DNA of 64,000 nt from Roseomonas mucosa (GCA_945878375.1 CAMDWG010000015.1:28000-91999), one strand, 5' to 3'; numbered from the stretch's first letter, positions 19,201 through 28,134 are shown. The notes: generated by a model from the sequence alone, not told the origin. A program made the numbers and translations.

Positions 19201-19240
19201 GCCGGGCGCGATCAGGCCCTTCGATATCCTGATCGGCTAG
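16214..19240 (+). CDS. RTX-repeat calcium-binding protein, 1008 residues
   Basis: The N-terminal 210 residues hold two beta-rich parts, the second cadherin-like (LSATDPDTAGPLHYAV near residue 135). Three blocks of glycine/aspartate nonapeptides of the GADTLxGGx type follow (about residues 215-395, 450-830 and 910-945), over 60 units in all, expected to form calcium-filled parallel beta-rolls. Two linker modules with EEPGEGFDT and EEAGGGIDT resemble those separating RTX blocks in other proteins. The C-terminus (FESGFDMIRVSGF onward) looks like an uncleaved type I secretion signal. No ABC exporter or membrane-fusion gene lies nearby. No enzymatic domain is seen. The 82 bases before the start are AT-rich for this genome. 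Confidence 0.9.
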   Translation: MSASPPPVTASGTVPGTIHENAGSGDWQATLTLSGGALDLVLIGPDAALFDLAFDRARQAAIITPAQSFDAEAIGPAVFTLAFDVLTAAGWQRLSQSWQVALLDHDDTPPEALRFVSGGAVMANEPGAVIGILSATDPDTAGPLHYAVAWPDDAFFTIAGDVLRLRDGIDLLGQGGTTRHVLVTVFDGFHLAAFSLPVEVLAPGAPVTVREGGAGADTLAGTAGRDLLLGLGGADSLAGGDGADILEGWAGADTLDGGPGDDTLEGGEDADRLLGGAGADRLHGAAANDTLDGGTGHDTLDGGEGADSLHGGDGNDLARGGGGADTLHGSAGDDTLEGMAGGDHLDGSSGNDLLDGGEGADSLRGGSGDDLLWGGEGADTLNGDGGADTLVGGEGDDTYLLTAPGAVIVEEPGEGFDTMVPRFVAAILPGIERLRIGSGAGNLTASGSARPDVLVGNEGANLLAGGEGADTLDGAAGDDTLDGEAGEDSLLGRDGNDLLRGGDGADRLDGGAGADTLEGGAAGDSLAGAAGADHLRGEAGADSLDGGEDADTLDGGDDADTLRGAAGADSLAGGDGADILEGGTEADTLLGGAGADTLLGGDGGDLMLGGEGTDLLDGGNGDDTLDGGAEADTLRGAAGADSLTGGPGADLLEGGTEADTLAGGADRDTLDGGDGDDLLLGGDGADRLRGGAGNDQLRGEAGDDLLEGGDGADRLEGGEGRDLLAGGPGADAVLGGAGDDLIAGGADNDALDGGEGNDLLFGDGGADLLLGGAGDDTLSGGAGNDTLEGGPGRDRLDGGPGDDLLRAGPDGGAELRGGEGADTLDAWAAAMPGHVLIGGIGNDTYLVRGAADLVIEEAGGGIDTIFTLAPSGRVLMPSNIEVLVLLGGATQVVGNGLSNRIVGNDLPNILLGGDGADTLEGRGGNDTLHGGAGDDIFVFGPGQGHDVVRDFESGFDMIRVSGFATPAEAHAALRALPGGGLELVFPGGGVVFEGATPGAIRPFDILIG
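16928..17959 (+). repeat. Higher-order duplications inside the RTX coding array
   Basis: A 30-base string is identical at 16928-16957 and 17930-17959, exactly 1002 bases (334 codons) apart. A related eight-nonapeptide block starting LRGAAGADSL recurs 72 residues further on, with synonymous changes. The array has therefore grown by block duplication, not only by single-repeat slippage. Confidence 0.6.
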
Positions 19241-19257
19241 GCGTCCGGCGTCCGCGC

Positions 19258-20037
19258 CTACCTCACGATGTCCCGGTACGCATGCCAGGTCGCATGCCCG
19301 ATCAGCGGCAGCACCAGCGCGAGGCCGAGGAAGAACGGCACCAGCGCCATCGCGGTGAACACCACGATCAGCCCCGCCCAGAACGCCATCGCCCGCCAAT
19401 TGTCGAGCGTCGCGCGGATCGAGATCACGATCGCCTCGAAAGCGGAGATGTCGCGGTCCACGATCATCGGGATCGACACGGCGGAAACAGCAAAGGCAAC
19501 CGTCGCCAGCACGAAGCCGACGCCCGTGCCGATCAGCAGGAAGGGCAGCAACTGGTCCGACCGCAGCATCGCCGCCGGCAGATGTTCCAGCGTCGGCGCG
19601 AAGCCCATGCCGAAGAAGATCGCGAAGATCAGCCCCGCCATCCGCACCCAGAACAGGTTGATGACCAGCAGCACCGCGCCCATCAGCGCCAGCTGCGGGG
19701 CGTTGCGACGGAAGGCGCCGAAGGCGATGCCGAGCGAGGTGGCCTCACCCGCCTCGCGCCGGCGCGATGTCTCATACAATCCGGCGGCGACGACGGGGCC
19801 TACCAGGAAGAAGCCCGCCACCGCCGGCAGCACGGCCCAGGTCGCGCCCGCCGCGAGCAGCAGCATCACCAGCGACCATCCGGCGACGACCACCGCGCCG
19901 CCATAGAAGAAGCCGATATGCGGCGTCGCCATCAGGTCGCGCCAGCCGGCCTCAAGCCACGTCCAGGGCCGATCATTCGGCACCAGCTGGATGCGGACCG
20001 CCTGCGATGCGGTGGCCTGTTCCGTCGTCTCATCCAT
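19258..20037 (-). CDS. DUF2189-family integral membrane protein
   Basis: The 259-residue protein has six hydrophobic segments and the family signature DRDISAFEAIVISIRATLDN (about residues 185-204), followed by a C-terminal PLIGHATWHAYRDIV. DUF2189 proteins are often found near cytochrome c or cbb3 oxidase genes, but their role is not established. The gene is divergent from ccoN, and the FNR-type box lies between them, so it may share the oxygen control. An upstream in-frame ATG at 20070 exists; the downstream ATG (MDETTEQA) is preferred because the extra residues are low-complexity. Confidence 0.8.
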   Translation of the reverse strand: MDETTEQATASQAVRIQLVPNDRPWTWLEAGWRDLMATPHIGFFYGGAVVVAGWSLVMLLLAAGATWAVLPAVAGFFLVGPVVAAGLYETSRRREAGEATSLGIAFGAFRRNAPQLALMGAVLLVINLFWVRMAGLIFAIFFGMGFAPTLEHLPAAMLRSDQLLPFLLIGTGVGFVLATVAFAVSAVSIPMIVDRDISAFEAIVISIRATLDNWRAMAFWAGLIVVFTAMALVPFFLGLALVLPLIGHATWHAYRDIVR

Positions 20038-20105
20038 CTGCCTGCCACCCCCCCAACGGCCGCGCGCCATGTGCGGAGAGTAGAAGCGAAGCGTCGTCGC
20101 CGGAC

Positions 20106-20119
20106 TTGATCCTGATCAA
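20106..20119. promoter_or_regulatory. FNR/FixK-type box upstream of ccoN
   Basis: TTGATCCTGATCAA is a perfect TTGAT-N4-ATCAA palindrome, the consensus of FNR/FixK/Anr regulators. Its centre is about 91 bases before the ccoN ATG. A class II promoter would place the transcript start near 20154. This predicts induction of the cbb3 oxidase under low oxygen. Confidence 0.85.
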
Positions 20120-20203
20120 GGACGTGACCTTCGTGGGAGGGTTTTCTGCCGGAACGTGCTGGTCGGCTCGCGACCTCGGCGCGCGGAGGGGAGATCCGAC
20201 CTC

Positions 20204-21712
20204 ATGTCTGCAACAGGCTTTTCCGCTGCGCTGGCGGGACCCGTAACGGGATCGCGCGCCGCCATGCGGAGCGAGGCTTACATCGAGGCGCCGATCCGCG
20301 CCTTCGCGATCGCCACCGTCTTCTGGGGCGTGGTGGGCTTCCTGATGGGGGTGCTGATCGCCTCCCAGCTCGCCTGGCCGCTGCTCAACCTCGATCTCGA
20401 ATGGACGACCTTCGGGCGGCTGCGGCCGGTCCATACCAGCGCTGTGATCTTCGCCTTCGGCGGCAATGCGCTGTTGTGCACCTCGCTCTATGTCGTGCAG
20501 CGCACCTGCCGCGCGCGGCTGTTCGGCGGGGAGCCGATGGGGTGGTTCCTGTTCTGGGGCTACCAATTCGTGATCGTCGCCGCGGCGCTGGGCTATGTGC
20601 TCGGCGTCACGCAGGGCAAGGAATACGCCGAGCCCGAATGGTATGTGGATCTGTGGCTGACGGTGGTGTGGCTGCACTACTTGGTCGCCTTCGGCGGCAC
20701 GATCCTTCGCCGCGAGGAACCACATATCTACGTCGCGAACTGGTTCTACCTGGCCTTCATCGTGACCGTCGCGATGCTGCATATCGGGAACAACCTGGCG
20801 CTGCCGATCACGCTCGGCCATTCCAAATCCTACGGCCTGGCATCAGGCGTGCAGGATGCGATGATCCAATGGTGGTACGGCCACAACGCGGTGGGCTTCT
20901 TCCTGACCGCGGGCTTCCTCGGGATGATGTACTACTTCATCCCGAAGCAGGCTGACCGGCCGGTCTATTCCTACCGGCTGTCCATCGTGCATTTCTGGTC
21001 GCTGATCTTTCTCTATATCTGGGCGGGTCCGCACCACCTGCACTACACCGCGCTGCCGGATTGGGCGCAGACGCTCGGCATGGTGTTCTCGATCATGCTG
21101 TGGATGCCGTCCTGGGGCGGCATGATCAACGGCGTGATGACGCTGTCCGGCGCGTGGGACAAGCTGCGAACCAATCCCAGCTTGCGCTTCACCGTCACCT
21201 CGCTCGGCTTCTACGGCATGTCCACCTTCGAAGGGCCGGTCATGTCCATCAAGGCCGTGAACAGCCTGTCGCACTACACCGACTGGACCATCGGGCATGT
21301 GCATTCGGGCGCGATGGGCTGGGTGGGCTTCGTCACCTTCGGCGCACTCTACTACCTGTTCCCGAAGCTCTGGAACAAGAAGGCGCTCTACTCCGACCGG
21401 CTGGTGTCCTGGCACTTCTGGATCGCGACGCTCGGCATCGTTCTCTACATCACCGCGATGTGGGTGTCGGGCATCCTGCAGGGCCTGATGTGGCGCGCCT
21501 ATGACGAGAACGGCTTCCTGCAATACAGCTTCATCGAGACGGTGGCGGCGATGTACCCGTACTACGCCATCCGCGTCCTCGGCGGCCTGCTGTATCTCAG
21601 CGGCGCGCTGATCATGGTCTATAATTTGTGGATGACCGTCACCCGCGGCGAGCAGGCGGAGGCGGTCGCCACTCCTGCCCCTGTCGCCGCCGTGCCGGCC
21701 GCGGCCGCGTGA
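20204..21712 (+). CDS. ccoN: Cytochrome cbb3 oxidase subunit I
   Basis: This 502-residue catalytic subunit reduces oxygen at a haem b3-CuB centre in the inner membrane and pumps protons. Twelve membrane segments are expected. Haem and copper ligand histidines occur in the [13 protein letters not shown] (residues 73-85), [23 protein letters not shown] and [12 protein letters not shown] segments, matching CcoN. A GGAGGGGAG ribosome-binding site lies about ten bases upstream of the ATG. It is first of the ccoNOQP run, with the FNR-type box upstream. The C-terminus has a short Ala/Pro-rich tail. Confidence 0.97.
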   Translation: MSATGFSAALAGPVTGSRAAMRSEAYIEAPIRAFAIATVFWGVVGFLMGVLIASQLAWPLLNLDLEWTTFGRLRPVHTSAVIFAFGGNALLCTSLYVVQRTCRARLFGGEPMGWFLFWGYQFVIVAAALGYVLGVTQGKEYAEPEWYVDLWLTVVWLHYLVAFGGTILRREEPHIYVANWFYLAFIVTVAMLHIGNNLALPITLGHSKSYGLASGVQDAMIQWWYGHNAVGFFLTAGFLGMMYYFIPKQADRPVYSYRLSIVHFWSLIFLYIWAGPHHLHYTALPDWAQTLGMVFSIMLWMPSWGGMINGVMTLSGAWDKLRTNPSLRFTVTSLGFYGMSTFEGPVMSIKAVNSLSHYTDWTIGHVHSGAMGWVGFVTFGALYYLFPKLWNKKALYSDRLVSWHFWIATLGIVLYITAMWVSGILQGLMWRAYDENGFLQYSFIETVAAMYPYYAIRVLGGLLYLSGALIMVYNLWMTVTRGEQAEAVATPAPVAAVPAAAA

Positions 21713-21725
21713 AGGGGGCACGGCG

Positions 21726-22454
21726 ATGAAGTGGTTCAATCACGGGCTGATCGAGAAGAACCTGATCCTGATGGGCGTGCTCACGCTCATCACGGTCTCG
21801 ATCGGCGGGCTCGCGCAGATCGTGCCGCTGTTCACGGTCGCGTCCACCATCGAACGGGTGGAGGGCATCCGCCCCTACACGCCGCTCGAACTCGCGGGGC
21901 GCAACATCTACATCCGGGAAGGCTGCTACACCTGCCACAGCCAGATGATCCGCCCCTTCCGCGATGAGTTGGAACGCTACGGGCATTTCTCCCTGGCGGC
22001 GGAAAGCATGTACGACCACCCCTTCCAATGGGGATCGAAGCGCACGGGCCCCGATCTCGCGCGCGTCGGCGGGCGGTATTCGGATGACTGGCAGGCCGCG
22101 CATCTGCGCGACCCGCGCGCGGTGGTGCCTGAGAGCATCATGCCGCCCTACGCCTTCCTCGACCGGCCGCTGAACTACACGGATATCCAGCAACATCTGC
22201 GCGCGAAGCGCGCGATCGGCGTGCCCTATACCGAGGAGATGGTGGCGAATGCCCGCGCCGACCTGGAAGCGCAGGCGCGGCCGGATCGCGATGCGTCCGA
22301 CTTCCAGGGTCGCTACGCCCGCGCCCGCCAGGCCGCCTTCGACGGCGACCCGAACCGGATCACGGAGATGGACGCGCTGGTCGCCTATCTGCAGATGCTC
22401 GGCACGCTCGTGCAGTTCCGCGACGTGACCCCCGAACAGCTGCGGCAGCAGTAA
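21726..22454 (+). CDS. ccoO: Cytochrome cbb3 oxidase subunit II (mono-haem)
   Basis: The 242-residue protein has one N-terminal membrane anchor (about residues 12-35) and a periplasmic c-type haem domain with CYTCH at residues 67-71. The segment [20 protein letters not shown] and [10 protein letters not shown], which supplies the axial Met region, match CcoO. It passes electrons from CcoP to CcoN. It lies 13 bases after ccoN and 11 bases before ccoQ. Confidence 0.97.
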   Translation: MKWFNHGLIEKNLILMGVLTLITVSIGGLAQIVPLFTVASTIERVEGIRPYTPLELAGRNIYIREGCYTCHSQMIRPFRDELERYGHFSLAAESMYDHPFQWGSKRTGPDLARVGGRYSDDWQAAHLRDPRAVVPESIMPPYAFLDRPLNYTDIQQHLRAKRAIGVPYTEEMVANARADLEAQARPDRDASDFQGRYARARQAAFDGDPNRITEMDALVAYLQMLGTLVQFRDVTPEQLRQQ

Positions 22455-22465
22455 GGAGGCATCGG

Positions 22466-22678
22466 ATGTTGGACACCCTCGCTTCCATGCAATCCACGCT
22501 CTCCACGCTGTGGGTCGTGTGGTTCTTCGTCCTGTTCACCGGGATCATCCTCTACGTGATGTCCCCCTGGCGGAAGCGCGGCTACGAACGCGCGGGCGAC
22601 ATCCCGCTGCGAGACGAGCCGCCCGCGCGCCAGCGGCGCGACGAGCGGCCGTCCTCCGCCGCCAACGGAGGTCGCTGA
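22466..22678 (+). CDS. ccoQ: Cytochrome cbb3 oxidase small subunit
   Basis: The 70-residue protein has a single membrane span (about residues 13-32, LSTLWVVWFFVLFTGIILYV), then the motif SPWRKRGYERA and a charged tail. This fits CcoQ/FixQ, which stabilises the assembled oxidase. An AAGGAG ribosome-binding site lies just upstream. The stop is one base before the ccoP start. Confidence 0.93.
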   Translation: MLDTLASMQSTLSTLWVVWFFVLFTGIILYVMSPWRKRGYERAGDIPLRDEPPARQRRDERPSSAANGGR

Positions 22679-22679
22679 C

Positions 22680-23552
22680 ATGCCGACCAAGATCGAGAAG
22701 GACGCCGTCACCGGCACCGAGACCACGGGCCATGAGTGGGACGGGCTGAAGGAACTCAACACGCCGCTGCCGAAATGGTGGCTCTATCTGCTGTATCTCA
22801 CCATCGCCTTCTCGGCGGTGTGGGTCGTGCTCTATCCGGCTTTCCCGGTGAAGGGCTGGACCGGCCTGACCGGCTGGGTAGCGCGAGAGGCGGTGACGCA
22901 GGATGTCGCGGCGGCGCAGGCGCGCATGGCGCCGATGATGGACCGCATCCGCGCGACGACGCCCGACCAGATCGCGGCGGATGGCCAGCTGCGCGCCTTC
23001 GCCATGGCGGGCGGGCGCATTGCCTTCGCCAATAACTGCGCCGGCTGCCATGGCGCGGGCGGGCAGGGTGCGCCGGGCGGCTTCCCGTCGCTGGCGGATG
23101 ACGATTGGATCTGGGGCGGCACGCATGACGCCATCCGCCACGCCATCCTGCACGGCATCCGCGCGGGCGAGAGCGAGGAGGAACGGCAGAGCATGATGCC
23201 GCGCTTCGTGGCCGATGGGGTGCTGACCCACGCCCAGGCCTCCGACGCGGCGGAATTCGTGCTGTCCTTGTCGGGCCGCGCGAGCGATGCCGGCGCCGCA
23301 TCCCGCGGCCAGGCGATCTATGCCGAGAATTGCGCCAGCTGCCATGGCGATGGCGGGGAGGGGAATCGCGATGTCGGCGCCCCGCGCCTGTCGGACCGCG
23401 TGTGGCTCTACGGCGGCGACAGGGCCTCGATCGCGCGCAGCATCGCCAATCCGCGGATGGGCGTGATGCCGTCCTGGGGCGGTCGGCTCGATCCCGCCAT
23501 CGTCAACATGCTGACCGTCTATGTCCACGCCCTTGGCGGTGGGGAAGATTGA
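22680..23552 (+). CDS. ccoP: Cytochrome cbb3 oxidase subunit III (di-haem)
   Basis: The 290-residue protein starts with a soluble HEWDGLKELNTPLPKWW segment typical of CcoP, then one membrane span (about residues 34-53). Two c-type haem domains follow with CAGCH at residues 120-124 and CASCH at 218-222. It accepts electrons from soluble cytochrome c and passes them to CcoO. The following 53-base gap before ccoG contains a GGGGAG ribosome-binding site. Confidence 0.97.
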   Translation: MPTKIEKDAVTGTETTGHEWDGLKELNTPLPKWWLYLLYLTIAFSAVWVVLYPAFPVKGWTGLTGWVAREAVTQDVAAAQARMAPMMDRIRATTPDQIAADGQLRAFAMAGGRIAFANNCAGCHGAGGQGAPGGFPSLADDDWIWGGTHDAIRHAILHGIRAGESEEERQSMMPRFVADGVLTHAQASDAAEFVLSLSGRASDAGAASRGQAIYAENCASCHGDGGEGNRDVGAPRLSDRVWLYGGDRASIARSIANPRMGVMPSWGGRLDPAIVNMLTVYVHALGGGED

Positions 23553-23605
23553 ATGGCGGGCGGATCGCTCCGACGCCGTCGCAACGGTCTGGGGAGACCG
23601 ACGTC

Positions 23606-25108
23606 ATGAACGACGTCCGCGCGAAGGGGAAGGTGCAGCCGCCGGGGGGCGCGACCCCGGCGGCTGACCAGCCTCTCTATGCCAGCCACCAGAAGGTCTA
23701 TCCGAAGGCGGTCACCGGCACGGTGCGGCGCGTGAAATGGGCGGTGCTCATCGCCTGCCTCGGCCTTTATTACCTCATCCCCTGGATCCGCTGGGACCGC
23801 GGGCCGGATGCGCCGAACCAGGCCGTGCTGGTCGATATGGGCCATGGCCGCCTGTATTTCTTCTTCTTCGAAATCTGGCCGCAGGAGGTCTATTTCCTCA
23901 CGGGCCTGCTGGTGCTGGGCGCGATCGGGCTGTTCGCCGCGACATCGCTGTTCGGCCGCGTCTGGTGCGGCTTCACCTGCCCGCAGACGGTCTGGACCGA
24001 TCTGTTCATGTGGGTCGAACGCCTGATCCAGGGCGACCGCAACGAACGCATGAAGCTGGACAAGGGGCCCTGGACGGCCGCCAAGTGGCGCAAGAAGGCG
24101 CTGACCCATGCCGCCTGGATCGCCATCGCGGCGGCAACCGGCGGCGCCTGGATCATGTATTTCCGCGACGCGCCGACCGTGGTCCTCGAATTGCTGACCC
24201 TCACCGCGAGCAAGGAGGTCTTCTTCTTCTTCGCGCTGTTCACCGGCACCACCTATCTCCTGGCGGGCTGGGCGCGGGAACAGGTCTGCACCTATATGTG
24301 CCCCTGGCCGCGCTTCCAGGCCGCGATGCTCGATGAGAATTCGCTTGTCGTCTCCTACCGCGCCTGGCGCGGGGAACCGCGCGGCAAGCTGAAGGAACAG
24401 GGCCACGGCGACTGCGTGGATTGCGGCGCCTGCGTGCATGTCTGCCCGACGGGCATCGACATTCGTGACGGCCAGCAGATGGAATGCATCGGCTGCGGGC
24501 TCTGCATCGATGCCTGCGACGACATCATGACGCGGCTGGACAAGCCCACGGGCCTCATCGCCTTCGAGACGCTGGGCAACCTCGCCGCCGCCGAAGCCGC
24601 GACGAAGCCGATGCCGCCCTGCGCGGCGCGCACCGCGGCGGGGATGGGGGCGCGGCAGATGCCGCGCTTCATCCGCCCGCGCACCATCATCTATGCCGGC
24701 GTGCTTGGCGCCGTGATGGCGGTGATGCTGGGCGCCTGGCTAATGCGGCAGGATGTGACGCTGTCCGTCCTGCGCGACCGCGCGCCGTTGTTCGTGCATC
24801 TGTCCGATGGCGGCATCCGCAACGCCTATACGCTGAAGATCGCCAACAAGCGGCGCGAGGCCGGGGAGCTGGTGCTGGTGCTGGACAGCACGGCGCCGCT
24901 GCGCCTGACCGTGCAGGAAGCCGAGGCGATCGGGCCCAACCGCTTCCGCGTCACGACGCGCGCCGACGGCATCACCGAATGGCGTGCCCTGGCCACGCTG
25001 CCGCCGGGCCAGCCCGGCCGCGCCTCGACGCCCGTTACCTTCCGCCTGCTCGATGCGCGCGGCCGCACCGTGACCCGCACCAGCAGCGTCTTCCTGGGGC
25101 CGAAATGA
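23606..25108 (+). CDS. ccoG: cbb3 oxidase accessory iron-sulfur protein
   Basis: The 500-residue protein of the CcoG/FixG/RdxA family has about five membrane segments and a cytoplasmic double 4Fe-4S ferredoxin module: CVDCGACVHVCP and CIGCGLCIDAC near residues 270-310. Upstream Cys motifs CGFTCPQTVW and CTYMCPWPRFQ are also conserved. The C-terminus is an Ig-like periplasmic domain. In cbb3-bearing bacteria CcoG reduces copper(II) during CuB insertion. The frame extends upstream into ccoP, but the ATG with a ribosome-binding site is chosen. Confidence 0.95.
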   Translation: MNDVRAKGKVQPPGGATPAADQPLYASHQKVYPKAVTGTVRRVKWAVLIACLGLYYLIPWIRWDRGPDAPNQAVLVDMGHGRLYFFFFEIWPQEVYFLTGLLVLGAIGLFAATSLFGRVWCGFTCPQTVWTDLFMWVERLIQGDRNERMKLDKGPWTAAKWRKKALTHAAWIAIAAATGGAWIMYFRDAPTVVLELLTLTASKEVFFFFALFTGTTYLLAGWAREQVCTYMCPWPRFQAAMLDENSLVVSYRAWRGEPRGKLKEQGHGDCVDCGACVHVCPTGIDIRDGQQMECIGCGLCIDACDDIMTRLDKPTGLIAFETLGNLAAAEAATKPMPPCAARTAAGMGARQMPRFIRPRTIIYAGVLGAVMAVMLGAWLMRQDVTLSVLRDRAPLFVHLSDGGIRNAYTLKIANKRREAGELVLVLDSTAPLRLTVQEAEAIGPNRFRVTTRADGITEWRALATLPPGQPGRASTPVTFRLLDARGRTVTRTSSVFLGPK

Positions 25109-25109
25109 C

Positions 25110-25601
25110 ATGAGCGACAATACCCTGTCCCGCCCCCGCGACTTCGACCCGAACCGTAGCCGCTGGATCCCCTGGGTCTTCGTCGGCGGCATGACGGTCG
25201 TCGTGCTGGTCAATCTGGTGCTGGTCTATGCCGCGCTCTCGACCTTCACCGGCGTCACCACCGGCCGGTCCTATGATCGCGGCCGCGCCTATAACCGGGT
25301 GCTGGAGGAAGCGGCGCGGCAGGATGCGCTGGGCTGGTCGGCGCGCGTCACGCTGGATGGCGGCCTGCTGAGCGTGGTCGCAACCGACCGGGAAGGGCTG
25401 CCGGTCGGCGGCCGCGTGCAGGGCGTGCTGCATCGGCCGCTGGAAGGTGCCGAAATCCCGCTCGATTTCGCCGCCGCCGGCCCCGGCCGCTTCATCGCCG
25501 AAGCCGCGCCACCCGCAACCGGCCAATGGGAAGCGCGGCTGACGCTGTTCGGGGCGCGCGATGAGCGGCTGGAGATCCGCCAGCGGCTGGTCATCCGATG
25601 A
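25110..25601 (+). CDS. ccoH: cbb3 oxidase assembly protein FixH/CcoH
   Basis: The 163-residue protein has one membrane anchor at about residues 20-42 and a periplasmic beta-sandwich domain; the GRSYDRGRAYNRVLEEA segment after the anchor is typical of FixH. CcoH is needed for stable assembly of the oxidase. It starts one base after the ccoG stop, and its TGA overlaps the ccoI ATG (ATGA). Confidence 0.92.
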   Translation: MSDNTLSRPRDFDPNRSRWIPWVFVGGMTVVVLVNLVLVYAALSTFTGVTTGRSYDRGRAYNRVLEEAARQDALGWSARVTLDGGLLSVVATDREGLPVGGRVQGVLHRPLEGAEIPLDFAAAGPGRFIAEAAPPATGQWEARLTLFGARDERLEIRQRLVIR

Positions 25602-27976
25602 CCGTCGCGGCCGGCTTCCGCGAAGGGCTTGCGCCCGGCCAGGCCGGCCTCTCGCGCGCGACCTGCGTGCATTGCGCGGCGCCGCTGATGCCCGGCCAGG
25701 GCGAGTTCTGCTGCACCGGCTGCGCCGGCGCCCATGCGCTGGTGCGCGGCCTCGGCCTTGATGCCTTCTACCGGCGGCGAGAGACCGCGGCCGGCATGCT
25801 GCGCCCGCCCGAGACTGTCGCCGCCGATCCCGGCGCCACTGATTTCGCCGCCCATGCGCGCGACAAGGGCGGCGGCGTGATGGAACTCGACCTGATCGTC
25901 TCCGGCCTGACGTGCGGGGCCTGTGTGTGGCTGCTGGAACAGGCGCTGGCCGCCGAGCCCGATGTGATCAAGGCGCGCGCGAGCCTCTCGGCGCGGCGCT
26001 TCACCATCGCCTGGCGCGGCGATGCGGCGCGGGCGCGAGCCTTCGCGGCGCTGGTCGCGCGACTGGGCTTCCGGGCCGCGCCCTGGTCCCCCGCCTGCCT
26101 GCGCGCGACGGAGGATGCGGAAGGCCGCGCGCTGGTCCGCGCGCTCGGCATCGCGGCCTTCGGGTCGATGAATGTGATGCTGGTCTCGATCGCGGTCTGG
26201 GTCGGCACCGACATGGAAGCCGCGACGCGGCACATGATGCATTGGCTGGCGGCGCTGATCGCGCTGCCCACGGTGCTGGTGGCGGGGCTGCCCTTCTACC
26301 GATCCGCCTGGGGCGCGATCCGCGCCGGGCGCGTCAACATGGACCTCGCCATTTCCATCGGCGTGGTGATGGCGACGCTGATGTCCTTCTCCGAGACGCT
26401 GCGGAACGGGGACTACACCTGGTTCGATGGCGCGACCTCTCTGCTTGCGCTGCTGCTGGCTGGGCGCGTGCTGGACCGCGCGATGCGCCGCCGCGCGCGG
26501 CAGGCGGTGGCGGAATTGCTGGCGCTGCAGGATGGCGCGGTCTCGCTGCGGCTGGCGGATGGCACGACGCGGCAGGTGCCGGCGGAGAATGTGCGCGCCG
26601 GCGATGTCGTGCTGGTCGCAGCCGGGGAGAGGCTGCGGCTAGACGGGGTCGCGCAGGACCCTGTTGTGCTCGACACCTCCGCCACCACCGGCGAGAGCCT
26701 GCCGCGGGAGATCCCGCCGGGGGATGCGCTGCCGGCCGGCGCGGTGAATATGGGCCAGCCCTTCCCGATGACCGTCACGGCCGCTGCGCGCGACGGGTCG
26801 CTGGCGCAACTCGCGCGGCTGCTGGAACGCGCCGAGCAGGGGCGGGGGCGCTTCGTCTCCATCGCCGACAGGGCGGCGCGGGCCTATGTGCCCGTGGTGC
26901 TGGCGATCTCCGCCGCGACCTTCCTTGGCTGGTGGTTGTGGATGGGGGTCGCGTGGCAGGCGGCGCTGGTGCCGGCTGTGGCGGCGCTGATCGTGACCTG
27001 CCCCTGTGGGCTCGCCATCGCCGTGCCGGCGGTGCAGGTCGCGGCCGTGGGCGCGCTGTTCCGCCACGGCGTGCTGGTGGCGTCCCCCACCGCGCTGGAA
27101 CGGCTGGCGAGCGCGGATCACGCGCTGCTCGACAAGACCGGCACGCTGACCGAAGGCCGGCCCGAGCTGATCTCGGATGAGACAATCGACCCGGGCATCC
27201 TGCGCGAAGCCGCGGCGATGGCCCGTGCCAGCCGCCACCCCCTGGCCCAGGCGCTGGTCCGCGCCTGCCCCGATGCGCCGGTGCTGGACGGGGTGCGGGA
27301 GATCACGGGGCGGGGGCTGGTGCGCGGCGCGCTCCGCCTCGGCAGCCCCGCCTTCTGCGGCCTGCCCGAGGATCCCGGCTCGGGGATGCTGATGGTGTAT
27401 TGCGCCGCGGGCGAAGCGCCGGTCGTCTTCCGCTTCGCCGACCGGCTGCGCGCAGATGCGGGCGTGGCGGTGGCGGAATTGCAGAAGCTTGGCTTCGCAA
27501 CCGAATTGCTGTCGGGCGATGGCGCCGGCGCGGTGGAGGCCGCGGCCGCCGCGACCGGCATCGGCCCCTGGCAGGCGCGCGCGACACCGTCCGACAAGGC
27601 CGAACGGGTGGAGGCCCTGCGCGCCGCCGGGCATCGCCCGCTGATGGTCGGCGACGGCATCAACGACGCCGCCGCGCTTAGCCTCGCGCATGTCTCGGTC
27701 AGCCCTGGCTCGGGCACCGATCTGGCGCAGGCGGCATCCGACATCGTGCTGCGGGGGGAAGGGCTCACGGCGCTGCCGCTGGCGGTGCGCGTGGCGCAGC
27801 GGGCCCAGCGCCTGGCGCGGCAGAACATCGCCTTCAGCATCGCCTATAATGTGGTGGCCGTGCCGCTCGCGGTGCTCGGCTTCGTCACGCCGCTGATCGC
27901 GGCGCTGGTGATGGCCAGTTCGTCCATCATCGTGATCCTCAACGCGCTCCGCGCGGGGAAGGAGGCTGCGTCGTGA
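25598..27976 (+). CDS. ccoI: Copper-transporting P1B-type ATPase for cbb3 assembly
   Basis: This 792-residue ATPase exports copper across the inner membrane for the oxidase CuB site. The N-terminus has a Cys-rich cluster (CVHCAAP, CCTGC) typical of CcoI, then an HMA domain with LTCGACVW near residue 105. Eight membrane segments carry the ion-binding TCPCGLAIAVP motif (near residue 466). The phosphorylation loop DKTGTLTEG and hinge GDGINDAAAL are intact. It overlaps ccoH and ccoS by four bases each. Confidence 0.96.
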   Translation: MTVAAGFREGLAPGQAGLSRATCVHCAAPLMPGQGEFCCTGCAGAHALVRGLGLDAFYRRRETAAGMLRPPETVAADPGATDFAAHARDKGGGVMELDLIVSGLTCGACVWLLEQALAAEPDVIKARASLSARRFTIAWRGDAARARAFAALVARLGFRAAPWSPACLRATEDAEGRALVRALGIAAFGSMNVMLVSIAVWVGTDMEAATRHMMHWLAALIALPTVLVAGLPFYRSAWGAIRAGRVNMDLAISIGVVMATLMSFSETLRNGDYTWFDGATSLLALLLAGRVLDRAMRRRARQAVAELLALQDGAVSLRLADGTTRQVPAENVRAGDVVLVAAGERLRLDGVAQDPVVLDTSATTGESLPREIPPGDALPAGAVNMGQPFPMTVTAAARDGSLAQLARLLERAEQGRGRFVSIADRAARAYVPVVLAISAATFLGWWLWMGVAWQAALVPAVAALIVTCPCGLAIAVPAVQVAAVGALFRHGVLVASPTALERLASADHALLDKTGTLTEGRPELISDETIDPGILREAAAMARASRHPLAQALVRACPDAPVLDGVREITGRGLVRGALRLGSPAFCGLPEDPGSGMLMVYCAAGEAPVVFRFADRLRADAGVAVAELQKLGFATELLSGDGAGAVEAAAAATGIGPWQARATPSDKAERVEALRAAGHRPLMVGDGINDAAALSLAHVSVSPGSGTDLAQAASDIVLRGEGLTALPLAVRVAQRAQRLARQNIAFSIAYNVVAVPLAVLGFVTPLIAALVMASSSIIVILNALRAGKEAAS

Positions 27977-28134
27977 ACGCCCTTGTCTTCCTAGTTCCTG
28001 CCGCGCTTGTGCTGGGCCTGCTCGGCCTTGCGCTGTTCCTCTGGACGCTGAAGTCGCGCCAGTACGACGACCTCGACGGCGCGGCCAGCCGCATCCTGTT
28101 CGACGACACACCAAGGAAGGACGACACGCCATGA
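27973..28134 (+). CDS. ccoS: cbb3 oxidase assembly protein CcoS (53 residues)
   Basis: The GTG start overlaps the ccoI stop (GTGA). The product has a single N-terminal membrane span (VFLVPAALVLGLLGLALFLW) followed by LKSRQYDDLDGAASRIL, which is the CcoS/FixS signature (W-x-L-x-S-x-Q-Y-D-D-x-x-G). CcoS is required for insertion of redox cofactors into the oxidase. Its stop overlaps the ATG of the next small gene. Confidence 0.93.
   Translation: MNALVFLVPAALVLGLLGLALFLWTLKSRQYDDLDGAASRILFDDTPRKDDTP

Noticed and set aside
16313..19399. Antisense open frames and a possible CRISPR-like array in the RTX region
   Set aside because: The periodicity is 27 bases (nine codons) with synonymous variation and no unique spacers, so it is a coding repeat; the antisense frames are a by-product.
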